In this document: positions 9,401 to 18,031 of the stretch, piece after piece
Layout of the letters: every line of letters begins with the position of its first letter
Position numbering within the stretch: position 1 is the first letter of the stretch
Made by a program: the position numbers and the translations under genes
From: Stephanodiscus triporus
Taxonomy: Eukaryota > Bacillariophyta > Thalassiosirophyceae > Thalassiosirales > Thalassiosiraceae
Assembly (NCBI GenBank): GCA_036939755.1
Contig: JALLAZ010000201.1
Location: 1 to 19,599, forward strand
Direction: 5' to 3'
DNA: 19,599 nt
The notes under the pieces: generated by a model
Seen by the model: only the letters and a program-made list of their open reading frames with translations
Told to the model about the DNA's origin: nothing
The model's database searches: none

Positions 9401-11017
9401 TGAGACTCTTCAAACCGGCCTGGGAGTCGGAGGAGTGCTGATATCGAGCTTGCATTGCAAGTTTCATTCATTTGCATCATTCGTTCATCGATCTTGCGCT
9501 CTTTTCTGGGAGGTATCTGTTGTAGCGGATCAAAGTCGGGGTCTAGGCTGATGGTGAATCTAAATGAACTATTGACCAAAGCTAGAACATCGGATTGTGC
9601 CGTGTAGATGTCCTTATTTGTGTCATCGCTTTTTGCAGTGATTCGAAAGCTATTGTCCCTTAGGTCAAGGCAGTCATTGATCTTAAAACATCATTGTATA
9701 GTATGCCGAGTGAGAAAATTGATAGGTAATGAATGAATGGCGTTAAGCAAGAGCCGATTTAATTCACTCACCTGTCCCATACCGTTATTATCGTGATCGA
9801 AGTCAAGAAACTTTGCGAGAGGAGACGAAAGCGACCGCGAGTGGCAGACGACCTTCCCTGCATCAAATAGAGGCTTGGCAGACCTCTTGCCGAAGTTGTT
9901 GGCATTTATATCCCGAGCTCTGAGCATTCCACGACTGTCGCTCTTCGGAGTACGAAGTTGAGGTCTGAACGACCTTGTGATTTCACTGGCGAAACTTGTC
10001 GTAGCGGACGATCGGAATGACTTAACACGGTAGATCTTCGTGAGATCATCGGGATCATGCATTAAGTAGATTGACTTGGTCATCGGCAAATCATTAACGT
10101 GCTGAGCCCAAATCTGAGATCTCAGCGCGTTTTCTTTTTCGGGGTCGAGATCGACGCAAGAGTCGTCAAGGTCGTGGCAGTCGCTGTTGCGTCCGTAAGC
10201 AATTTTCATTGTATCCGTGAATGTAGTGCGATCGATCCCCAGAACGCTGTGTCCCAACCCGTTCTGCACTAATTCCTCTGGTGAAAACCCAAAGACGTGG
10301 CCGCTGGGTGAATCGAACCTCGACCTACCAGTTTCCAATGACGCAATCACGGCGTTGAATTTCTTGTCAACGTGGTCCGAGTACAATTTGGTGATTTCTG
10401 CCAAGGTTTCCGGCAGTTGCTGCTTGATGGGGATCTTATACCCTCTGATCGGCCCCTTTGTTACCGGTGCGATCGACCGAAATGCGCATTCAGAAGGATG
10501 GACAGCGCGGCCAAGCATGTCCATACACTTAAGAATGCGCATCCTTCTGCTATTCCTGCCATTTGCATCTGTATTTAACTAGTAAAGAAGATGAAACCAA
10601 GAATCGTGGTTGAGTGAACTAGGCTACAATTAATAAATAGTTGGAGTTCGAAGTTGGATGCCAGGGCATGACAGAGCAACTCACCTGTTGCGTTGGTCCA
10701 AAGGAATTGACACCAGTTTTACCCGAATGCTCAACAACGTTTACAGCATTTCGGTCATCGCCATAGATCTCATCGTCTTCCTTGCTAACCGAGCTTTCAC
10801 ATTCGTTCCTGTCATCATCAAGGGAGGCATCGCATCGCCCACCCGGACCAATGCCATCCTCGGACTGCGAATTCGGACGACGACGGCGGCGGTCGCATGG
10901 CGACGATGGATTCGGCAGCGAGCGGAGTGCCATCCGGCGAGCATGAATATCACGCTCCGTAGCGACAATCTCTTGCGCTCTGGAGTGATAGTCAATGCAG
11001 AGCGGGCGGAATTTCAT
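6451..11017 (-). CDS. SHOC1/ZIP2-like meiotic crossover protein (inactive XPF-like), three exons
   Basis: My model is exon 1 11017-10685, exon 2 10527-9772, exon 3 9681-6451, all joined in phase 0, giving about 1439 aa. Both donors read CAG|GTGAGT. Three features suggest SHOC1/ZIP2, an XPF-related ZMM protein that binds branched DNA with an ERCC1-like partner (SPO16/PTD) to promote meiotic crossovers. The N-terminus (M-K-F-R-P-L-C-I-D-Y) resembles what I recall of plant SHOC1. A helical F-F-T-L-M-V-L segment lies near residue 775. The last ~240 residues look like an XPF nuclease fold (V-H-V-I-L-C-L-D...F-E-Y-V-S-P) followed by helix-hairpin-helix-like F-L-I-T-L-V-P (about 1360-1430), without the ERK-x3-D active site. 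A Lys-rich stretch (about 963-993) is a probable nuclear signal. Identity is inferred from memory of the family; the exon 1/2 junction is the weakest part. Confidence 0.55.
9682..9771 (-). other. Intron 2 of the SHOC1-like gene
   Basis: A 90-bp GT-AG intron with donor CAG|GTGAGT and acceptor TTTTAAG, phase 0. Splicing joins the two long open frames. Reading exon 3 upstream of its first possible ATG adds an uninterrupted segment up to this acceptor. Confidence 0.75.
10528..10684 (-). other. Intron 1 of the SHOC1-like gene (acceptor uncertain)
   Basis: The donor CAACAG|GTGAGT at 10685/10684 is strong and phase 0. The only nearby acceptor that keeps the downstream frame is TTCTTAAG at 10528 (157-bp intron). 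A more intron-like acceptor, AAATACAG at 10569, would put the exon in a frame that stops about 100 bases later. The first is chosen for frame, but its pyrimidine tract is poor. Confidence 0.5.
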
Positions 11018-11372
11018 TGTTGATGGTTCTTGGTTTACGAATCAGGAGGTGTGGCTGTGTGTGCGCGTGAGAGAGAGGAGTGTGACCGCCTTGCTTTCGA
11101 GATACCCGCAAACGAAGACTCCTGTAGCTTTTCAATGTAGGAATTAGTTTTTAGTGTGGTTTGGTGGTTCGCTAACGCAGAAGAAGAAGGCTGGCGGGAA
11201 GAGAACAACAAGAAGGGACGAGGCAGGGGCGGCGGGGCGCGGCGGCGGGGGGATCAGCAACGCTTTCGCCGCCGGCCAAATAATCATGATATTTTATTAT
11301 TAGCCCTGAGCTCCGCATAGAAGTAGGAAGAACGCACAGCAAACTAACTTCTCTAAAGAGTTATATAAAATT
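11018..11372. promoter_or_regulatory. Divergent promoter region of the SHOC1-like and Rad60-like genes
   Basis: This 355-bp spacer separates two divergent ATGs. It contains a G-rich stretch on the plus strand (about 11224-11252, several GGGG runs), two facing E2F-consensus sites (11264-11280), and an A/T-rich TTATATAAAA just before the Rad60-like ATG. It probably carries both promoters; co-regulation is inference. Confidence 0.55.
11264..11280. promoter_or_regulatory. Pair of facing E2F-consensus sites
   Basis: TTTCGCCG (11264-11271, plus) and TTTGGCCG (11280-11273, minus) each match the E2F/DP consensus WTTSSCSS and are separated by one base, forming an imperfect 17-bp palindrome. E2F factors drive G1/S expression of replication and repair genes. 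Binding here is unproven. Confidence 0.4.
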
Positions 11373-12905
11373 ATGTCAAGCAAAACATTCCCCCTCAATT
11401 CCACTGGGTCAACGGATGAATACGAGACAGATGATTATTCGCCCTCGTCGTCGTCGACGACGGCGGAGGAGGAGGAGACGACGGGGCGCTGCTCGCGCGC
11501 GGCGACGACGCGGGGGCGTCGTCGAGCGCCCCCCCCTCAAGGAAGAGACCCTCCCAGCGAGGTGAGCGGTGTCGGATGTGGCAGTAGCAAGATGTCGAAA
11601 GGCGCCACTGGCGTCAGAAGCAGTGGTAATCGCAACAGTGCCGGGGGGAGTGGCAAAGGCAGTGGCGGCATTCGTCTTTCTGGCTCTGGCGCCGACGACG
11701 GCGACGACAGCGACGACGGCGTGACGAATAAAAATCTTGACAAAAAAAACAACAGTGAGAATGATCTGCTGAGTGGTAGTGACGACGACGACGACGACGA
11801 CAGCGATCCGTTCGCCAACCTTTCCCGATTCCAAGGCAACAAGCGACGCAAGTTGCCAAGCGAGAACAGTTCTGCTTCTCATTCCTCCGACGACGATGAC
11901 GATTCGGACCATGATGGTTCGGATTCTAGCAGCTCCTACTCCTCCTCAGATGAGTACGCCACAAAGAAGAAGAAGAAGGCACATTATTCCTTCTCCTCTA
12001 CAAAGGCTGCTAAGAAAACTGAATCCTCTGTGACATCTTTTTCTGCCAAGAGAAAGCCTCTGAATTCGAGAAATTCAGATTCGCATGAAGACAGTGATGG
12101 CAGCGTCAGCAGCGTTGAATTCCTTGGATCGGCGCCACAAAAACAGTCAGTGAGGAATACAAGGAGCTCATTGAAGACGAAAACTGCAGCGGCGTCGACA
12201 AGAGCTGCCAGGAAGTCACCGTCAAAGGAATTAGTTGAAAAGCATTCTTTGGTGAATAAGACAAAGTCGACCGACAGCGGTCTGATTGAGCTGCTATCCG
12301 ATGACGACGACATTATCTGTGGAACATTCCGTCGCTCACCTGAAAAGCAAGTACCATCTGCAGCATCATCGGCGACGGCGGCGGCAACAATGGCGCAGAA
12401 GAAGAAGGTAACACAACACGATCCATTGGTGCGTGCGGAATCTCAGGCTGCATTGGAGAAAGGTCGAAAGGCGCGCGATAGACTGAAGGCCGCGCAGCAG
12501 TACAAGGCTAAGGAGGTGAGGCTGCCACCACCTTCTCCTCCTCCTTCGGCATCATTGTATCCAACTTCTTGTCAGAATTCCGCACCGGTCAAACAACCAT
12601 CGGCAATGGCGCCGGCGGCGGCAACTGTCGGCTACACTGGCCCCACTATTCAATTAACATTACAATACTCTCATCCAAAGACTAACAAGAACTCCAAATC
12701 CAACGTCAAAATAAAGATGGATCAACCGTTGCAGCACCTCATCGACGCATTCAATTCCCAGCAACAACAATTGAATGGGGGGGGTTCGATTCTGCGCATT
12801 ACCAACGTAACGTTTGATGGAGAGAAAATGAACATGACAAAAACTCCAAGTTGTTATGATATGGAGGACTCGGATCTCGTGGATGTTTTGGTGGTTCAGG
12901 CTTGA
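11373..12905 (+). CDS. Rad60/ESC2/NIP45-like protein with SUMO-interacting motif and SUMO-like domain
   Basis: Single exon as read, 510 aa from the ATG at 11373. Residues 1-300 are low-complexity Ser/Asp/Lys-rich sequence with basic clusters such as K-K-K-K-K (198-202). Residues 304-313 read L-I-E-L-L-S-D-D-D-D, a classic hydrophobic SUMO-interacting motif followed by acids. Residues about 424-510 form a C-terminal ubiquitin-like domain of the Rad60-SLD type (I-Q-L-T-L-Q-Y..., F-D-G-E-K-M-N-M-T-K-T-P-S-C-Y-D-M-E-D-S-D-L-V-D-V-L-V). It ends without a Gly-Gly tail, so it is a SUMO mimic and not a conjugatable SUMO. Rad60/ESC2/NIP45 proteins bind SUMO E2 (Ubc9) and support Smc5/6-linked recombination repair. 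Fission yeast Rad60 has two SUMO-like domains; only one is visible here. It is divergent with the SHOC1-like gene. Confidence 0.75.
   Translation: MSSKTFPLNSTGSTDEYETDDYSPSSSSTTAEEEETTGRCSRAATTRGRRRAPPPQGRDPPSEVSGVGCGSSKMSKGATGVRSSGNRNSAGGSGKGSGGIRLSGSGADDGDDSDDGVTNKNLDKKNNSENDLLSGSDDDDDDDSDPFANLSRFQGNKRRKLPSENSSASHSSDDDDDSDHDGSDSSSSYSSSDEYATKKKKKAHYSFSSTKAAKKTESSVTSFSAKRKPLNSRNSDSHEDSDGSVSSVEFLGSAPQKQSVRNTRSSLKTKTAAASTRAARKSPSKELVEKHSLVNKTKSTDSGLIELLSDDDDIICGTFRRSPEKQVPSAASSATAAATMAQKKKVTQHDPLVRAESQAALEKGRKARDRLKAAQQYKAKEVRLPPPSPPPSASLYPTSCQNSAPVKQPSAMAPAAATVGYTGPTIQLTLQYSHPKTNKNSKSNVKIKMDQPLQHLIDAFNSQQQQLNGGGSILRITNVTFDGEKMNMTKTPSCYDMEDSDLVDVLVVQA
11781..11803. repeat. GAC trinucleotide microsatellite in the Rad60-like gene
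   Basis: A run of GAC units encodes the poly-Asp segment at residues about 137-143. It is one of several Asp/Ser-rich codon runs in this disordered N-terminal half. Confidence 0.8.
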
Positions 12906-13023
12906 GGTTTATTTTTTATAAAGCTATCTTACGGCCCTATAAATCATTTATTTGATGACATAGCTCACGCACTTATGAAGATTCTGAGAAGACACGCAGT
13001 GTTCACAGAGCCGTAATATTGTG
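12906..13023. other. Convergent spacer between the Rad60-like and SET genes
   Basis: Only 118 bp separate the two stop codons, so the 3' UTRs probably abut or overlap. It is AT-rich with TTTATTTTTTATAAA near 12907. No gene is seen. Confidence 0.5.
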
Positions 13024-14994
13024 TTATCTTTTACCATTCAAGAGCTCCTTCAGCAAAACACGCAATACTTTTAGCTCCGCTTCACGCACATCTGAAGCCA
13101 TATCTGCTCGGAATCGACCATGCTCTCCATTTCTATCTGTCATGCCAGTTGCATCGTTCTGCTTTGCAAGCCACGCCTTGGCATTTGTCCCATCGTCAAC
13201 TAAATTTTGTATTCGATCACTAATTCCCTCCATTATTAATTGTCGTGCGGGAACATCCCAATCGCTGTCTCCTGCTGCCATAGTCATTTGAGAAGCCACA
13301 ATTTGAGAAGTATTAGCGTTGCCAAACCTTTGGTGATTGTTACGTAATTGTGAAATGGCAGAGGCAGCAGCACGAAACGCAGGGAGAACGGAATTAATAG
13401 CATCACAATGATAGTGATCATTTTCATCAGAGAGAGATATTTGGATTTTAGTTCCTATGACAACACAGGGCTGGCGACGCAGGAAGGGGTATTTTTTGGC
13501 CGTAGACTTTGGCGGTGGTTGAAATAAGCTGACTAATTGCAAGCGATCCAGTTGCTTGGGCCTATCGATGTTTTTCTTGTTCGTGGTTTCATTCTTCGCG
13601 ATGGCGTAATCGATTGCCTGCCTGTCCTTGAACTCATTGACAGTTTCCACTGCATCAACAATTGATTTCAAGAGAGGTGCATAGTTTGATTCGAGTGACA
13701 GATCAAGAGTTGTCTCGTGGTTTGCCTTTTGGTTGGGCGTGGCGATGGAGTCTGGAGCAAGATCCAGCTCGGCGGGAAATAATGGAATAGCCGAACATTC
13801 CCATCGTTGCGAACTCAACCTTGGGACAAAACCATAGCTACTTGCAACATCCCACGAGGGCCTCCAGCCATAGCATTTGAATAGTTCTTTTCCAGTCTTC
13901 ACTTCGCTCAGGGTTGTAACGACGATATCCCCCTTCCCATCCTCGATTCCATTCTCATCGTCTCCTCCCACGTGCCATGTCCAACGGACGTTAGGATCCT
14001 CGCCATCGTGATTCAACATATCGACTAGTGGCACCAGCATCCGGCCTTTCCCGTTTAGGTCTCGTCCTGCGGAATCCCCAAAGGACCGCGACAGTACAGC
14101 CGTAAATGCCGAAAAGATGGCATTCAAAATCTGCGTTTGCGTAATGTCACCATTATTGAAATGCTCCTCCAAGAAGGACGACGACCATTCACGTACTACA
14201 AGCCCGATCCCGGCACGGACTTCACGCGCCTTCGTCTGCCCTATCGTCCCCCGTAAGAGAATTTGTATTTCATCATCGGTCCAATAGAGATAATGGGTAG
14301 GAAAAGGGTGTGTTCGACTGTTAATGTTGTCGTCGCGTTGAGGTAGGAGAGGCATCGCGTCCAAGAAAAGTGCAAGCCGACGCGACTGATTCAATGCATA
14401 AGACGACACCCCTTCTCCGGATGTATTGGATTTCATATCCTTATACCGAGTTAGTTGGAGATGAGCTATTATGCCCGCAAATATCGCTAATCGTTTCCCG
14501 TCCTCGCTATTCCCCTCACTCGTCGCAAGCTCCTTTCTGTTCCACATGTCTTTTAGCAACGTCAGCACTTCATCCCGACCCTCCTCTTCGTTGTACAAAT
14601 CGAGTATAGACGCGGCATCGACCATGCCGACCTCCTCCAATGGAAGGCACATTACCACGGTGTCAGCGGGGATATCGACCACTGCCACGATGCCCGTCCC
14701 GCCCTCTGAGGGCGGTCGAACGGCCAATTCAATTGAGGGGTTTACATAGCACTTGGAATTTTCAAGTGTGGTCGACCAGAGCTTTGAATGAGGGTGCTGC
14801 TGCTGTTGATGATCTTGTCTAACGTCCTGAGCTTCCGACAAGGAGGATGAACGAAGTACGTTCTGATGTCGCGACGAAGAAATACCATGATTAGAATGGT
14901 GTATCCGCGATTTTTGCGCAAGTAGGGATGAATGGTCAGACCAGCCGAAGGCTGAGACTGCAAGCACAACGACAGCTAGGATCGCCGCAATCAT
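13024..14994 (-). CDS. Plastid-targeted SET-domain protein methyltransferase (Rubisco LSMT-like)
   Basis: Single exon, 656 aa. The frame is open to 15030, but that codon is TTG; the first ATG is at 14994. From there the protein begins with a short hydrophobic signal (M-I-A-A-I-L-A-V-V-V-L-A) ending V-S-A-F-G-W, a plastid-import junction. The SET domain is of the split LSMT/SETD3/SETD6 class: V-V-D-I-P-A-D-T-V-V near residue 105, M-L-V-P-L-V-D-M-L-N-H with Asn328-His329 for S-adenosylmethionine binding, and G-K-E-L-F-K-C-Y-G-W with Tyr375 followed by Y-G-F-V-P. A C-terminal helical region of about 260 residues fits the Rubisco-LSMT substrate-binding domain. Such enzymes methylate lysines on plastid proteins such as Rubisco large subunit or fructose-bisphosphate aldolase. 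The substrate here is not readable. Confidence 0.85.
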   Translation of the reverse strand: MIAAILAVVVLAVSAFGWSDHSSLLAQKSRIHHSNHGISSSRHQNVLRSSSLSEAQDVRQDHQQQQHPHSKLWSTTLENSKCYVNPSIELAVRPPSEGGTGIVAVVDIPADTVVMCLPLEEVGMVDAASILDLYNEEEGRDEVLTLLKDMWNRKELATSEGNSEDGKRLAIFAGIIAHLQLTRYKDMKSNTSGEGVSSYALNQSRRLALFLDAMPLLPQRDDNINSRTHPFPTHYLYWTDDEIQILLRGTIGQTKAREVRAGIGLVVREWSSSFLEEHFNNGDITQTQILNAIFSAFTAVLSRSFGDSAGRDLNGKGRMLVPLVDMLNHDGEDPNVRWTWHVGGDDENGIEDGKGDIVVTTLSEVKTGKELFKCYGWRPSWDVASSYGFVPRLSSQRWECSAIPLFPAELDLAPDSIATPNQKANHETTLDLSLESNYAPLLKSIVDAVETVNEFKDRQAIDYAIAKNETTNKKNIDRPKQLDRLQLVSLFQPPPKSTAKKYPFLRRQPCVVIGTKIQISLSDENDHYHCDAINSVLPAFRAAASAISQLRNNHQRFGNANTSQIVASQMTMAAGDSDWDVPARQLIMEGISDRIQNLVDDGTNAKAWLAKQNDATGMTDRNGEHGRFRADMASDVREAELKVLRVLLKELLNGKR

Positions 14995-15565
14995 CGAACA
15001 ATTAAAGCTTCCCCTCGTGGCTGGAAGCAACTGAATCCTCTTCGCGAGGGGCGAAAAATCTAAGTACTCATTTATCTATCGTACAGGCTCTGCCTATGCT
15101 AATATCGAATATCCCCTAATATCGGATTTAACCAGGTTAGGGCATAAAGGGCGGATACTCCCGGGGTTTAAGCACCAGACACTAAATCTATCGTAATTAG
15201 CAAATTAGATAAACTCAAATTTGAGATTGATGCGACCGTTTTAAGAAAATGGGGGCCACACAAAAACGATTCAGCTCAACAAGACGAATCCAACGGTATG
15301 CTGGTCGTCTAATAAGGATTAACACAACCCTTAATCTTAACTTTTTACGATATGGGAACAAGAGATTCCGAACGATTTAGCTGTCGCATCCTAAAACATT
15401 AGCGGGGCCAAACCACGATCCCAGCACGCTGCCCGGTGTTTAAGCCCACTCTATTATTCCACTCATCCAGCCATCCCCAACACACAACAACACTTTCTTC
15501 TGGCGCACCACGAAAACCACATCGAGACTATGATGTTCATGTAATTGTAGAAATTGATCGTGGGT
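14995..15565. promoter_or_regulatory. Divergent intergenic region between the SET and SufE-MnmA genes
   Basis: About 570 bp of AT-rich sequence between two divergent ATGs. It holds a perfect 12-bp palindrome CTCAAATTTGAG (15214-15225), two near-identical copies of CCGG[GT]GTTTAAGC (about 15162 and 15432), and TAATATCG repeated near 15100 and 15119. A tiny upstream ORF lies just before the SufE-MnmA start. No gene is supported. Both flanking products are probably plastidial. Confidence 0.5.
15530..15544 (+). other. Four-codon upstream ORF before the SufE-MnmA gene
   Basis: ATG-ATG-TTC-ATG-TAA ends 21 bases before the main ATG at 15566. If transcribed it could lower translation of the main frame. 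Alternatively the nearby TTGTAG (15545-15550) is a splice acceptor and this stretch is intronic. Confidence 0.3.
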
Positions 15566-17899
15566 ATGGCGAACCACATCATAGTCCTCGTAGTATGCCA
15601 TCTCATCACTTGGCTTTCTGGACGGATATATCGTGCTTGGGCGTTAGCAAATCAGCCGCCACCATTCTTCTCCACTGCCACATGGTGTAACAACATACAC
15701 GTCCGATCCCGTGTGAATCTCTGCCGGCCATGGACGAGATTGAAATCGGCGGAGGATGATGCCATTCGGAAAAATATCGAAGGACTCGTTGATGACGGTG
15801 GGGTCCCCCCACTGTTTGTCGAAACTTCGAACTCATCGATGCAATATTTAGTAACGAGATCCGGAGGAATGCCAACGCAGTCAATAATGAATTCAATAGA
15901 AAGGGTCAGGAAAAAATTGCATTTAATATCAGATGACCACCGCATTAATTCGAGCAACGACGATCTGCTGAAGAGTATTGTTCAAGAGGGTACCAAATAC
16001 CAACAAAAACAAGCACATCAAAAAATATTCCAAGATAAGTCGGATGCGTCGATACATTTCAGTGTGTTGGAAAAGGTTCCAGGCTGCATTGCCACAGTCT
16101 ATTTGCAAACAACTTTGATCCCCTCGTCGGATAGAACTTCCGGAGGCCCGGGAAATTATCGCGTGATTCTGTCAGGGACTGCCGATGCCATGCTCAGCCG
16201 CGGACTGTTGGCGATACTTGCGGACACCTTCAGCGACGGCTCCATAGACGGCACTGCTACTTATACACACGACAACATCGTTACGGCTGATGATATTTTG
16301 AATCTGAATCCAGAAACTCTCACTAATGCGATGGGCTTGCAATCGGTACTCAGTCGAGGAAGAAACGATGGCATGGCTTCGATGGTCAGGGTGATTCAAC
16401 GACAAATAAAGTCGTTGGTAGGTGAAGAATATTCGTCCTTCGATAGCCCCGCCATGACTGCAAACGTGTTGGGTGGAAATTTGAACCCGTCATTGGGTAC
16501 ATCATTTGCACGTTTAGATAGCTCAGATGATGGAACACGCAGGCCATCGGTGGCCATGCTTCTTTCCGGAGGAGTGGACTCGTCAGTCGCTTTACACCTC
16601 CTACTCCGCCAAAATTACAACGTCACTGCCTTCTACCTGCGCATATGGCTCGAAGACGAACTGGCCCATTTAGGAGAGTGCCCCTGGGAAGAGGACTTGA
16701 AGGTGTGTCGAGCCGTTTGCGAACATGCAGGAAATGTGCCATTGGAAACGGTCAGTTTGGGTGATGAGTATCGAGAGAGAGTGATTCAGTATACGATCGA
16801 GGAGGCACAGCGTGGGCGGACGCCGAATCCGGACATCATGTGCAATTCTAGAGTCAAGTTTGGGTGCTTCTTGGAACACATCGGAAAGAGTGGAATGGAG
16901 TTCGATTACATCGCATCAGGGCATTATGCGAGATTAGTAGACGAAACAATGGGAACTGCGATGCAACATCCCAAGAAACGTCTCTTCCGAGCGCCGGATC
17001 CCATAAAGGACCAGTCCTACTTCCTTTGTGCCCTGACACAGCACCAACTTTCAAATGTTCTATTCCCCATCGGGGCCTATCAGAAAAGTGAGGTGCGAGA
17101 ACTCGCCACACGTTTCCAACTCCCCAATCGCAACCGTCCGGATTCACAGGGCTTGTGTTTCTTAGGAAAAGTAAGATTTGACGATTTCATAGCATCTTAT
17201 CTTGGAAAGAAACCAGGGGATGTGGTAGATGCATTGAACGGGGAGGTGATCGGTCGGCATAATGGTCTATGGTACCATACTGTGGGCCAACGGAAAGGGA
17301 TAGGAAAGGTAATTTCCCCGTTGGCAACAGCAAGAGGTCCATGGTGAGTATCTGCCCTGACTACTCCTAGGCAGTTCTTATCGACACGGATACTCCTACC
17401 GGCTGTGTTGTATTGCAAAGTATATTTTGTTCTTGGCGCATGTGTTCATCATCTCTTTCATTTTGCTATACAAATGTCGCATAGGTATGTTGTCGCAAAG
17501 GACCAGAAACGCAACATTGTGTACGTATCAAATCGGTACGATGATGAAGATTTTGCCATGGCACGGTGTGAGTTTGAAGTCGAGGATGTGAGATGGATAT
17601 CAGGTGAGCCACCTGTGGAAATCCAAGATGAGGACGGCTCTTATAGACCATGGACAGATATTACGATGGATTTGAAGATACGACACGGTCCACGTTTGGT
17701 TTCGGGTACTTTATCATTGAAAGCAAATGGCTCCACTGGAAACATCTGTTTAGATGAGAAAGACAGTGGGTTGGCGCCTGGCCAGTATGTAGTGTTCTAT
17801 CGCTCGGGTACTGAGGAGTGTCTTGGAGCCGGAATCATAAGCGAAAAGCATTGGGCAACATTTCTCCAGAATTATGAAGAAGTTGTAAGGCTAAACTGA
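15566..17899 (+). CDS. SufE-like + MnmA fusion: tRNA-specific 2-thiouridylase
   Basis: Exons 15566-17343 and 17485-17899, 730 aa; the frame opens at TTG 15554, so the ATG at 15566 is used. After a hydrophobic N-terminus, residues about 160-282 match SufE: V-P-G-C-I-A-T-V-Y-L with Cys174 at the sulfur-accepting position, L-S-G-T-A-D-A-M-L-S-R-G-L-L-A-I-L-A, and L-S-R-G-R-N-D-G-M-A-S-M. From about 327 it is full-length MnmA: ATP-pyrophosphatase loop S-G-G-V-D-S-S (334-340), P-N-P-D-I-M-C-N with Cys426, G-H-Y-A-R, and D-S-Q-G-L-C-F-L-G with Cys531, then the C-terminal beta domains. MnmA puts sulfur on U34 of Lys, Glu and Gln tRNAs. The Y-L-R-I-W-L-E-D-E-L...C-P-W-E-E-D insert resembles the plant chloroplast form, suggesting plastid action, though the N-terminus lacks a clear S-A-F site. 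An upstream exon is possible. Confidence 0.85.
17344..17484 (+). other. Intron of the SufE-MnmA gene
   Basis: A 141-bp GT-AG intron, phase 2, with donor CCATG|GTGAGT and acceptor CGCATAG|G. Splicing rebuilds a Trp codon and gives G-P-W-Y-V-V-A-K-D, matching the conserved MnmA motif W-Y-V-V-x-K-D. Unspliced reading stops at once at TGA 17345-17347. Confidence 0.9.
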
Positions 17900-18031
17900 A
17901 AATAATTTTGGTTCTAGACTCCCGGAGGCTTGACCTTGTGTACAGATGATCTACTTACGACGCCGTTCTGGGTCTGAGAAGACTCCGAGAACGCATGATT
18001 GCATTGCATATGATCGCCACTGACCCCAAAT
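17900..18031. other. Convergent spacer between the SufE-MnmA and zinc-ribbon genes
   Basis: 132 bp between two stop codons, with no ORF of note. It presumably holds short or overlapping 3' UTRs. Confidence 0.5.

Noticed and set aside
9691..10542. Exon 2 of the SHOC1-like gene read as a stand-alone protein of 283 aa
   Set aside because: The last 27 codons run into a strong GTGAGT donor and both ends join neighbouring frames in phase 0, so it is better read as an internal exon.
10569..10684. Alternative intron 1 of the SHOC1-like gene with acceptor AAATACAG
   Set aside because: The acceptor looks good, but it puts the next exon in a frame that stops within about 100 bases and loses the conserved long frame.
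11224..11252. G-rich run as a G-quadruplex
   Set aside because: Only three clear runs of three or more G are present, so a fourth tract would have to come from splitting the last run. Noted but not called.
17405..17484. N-terminal extension of the second SufE-MnmA exon as a separate gene start
   Set aside because: This part is intron. The conserved MnmA sequence begins exactly at the 17484/17485 acceptor.
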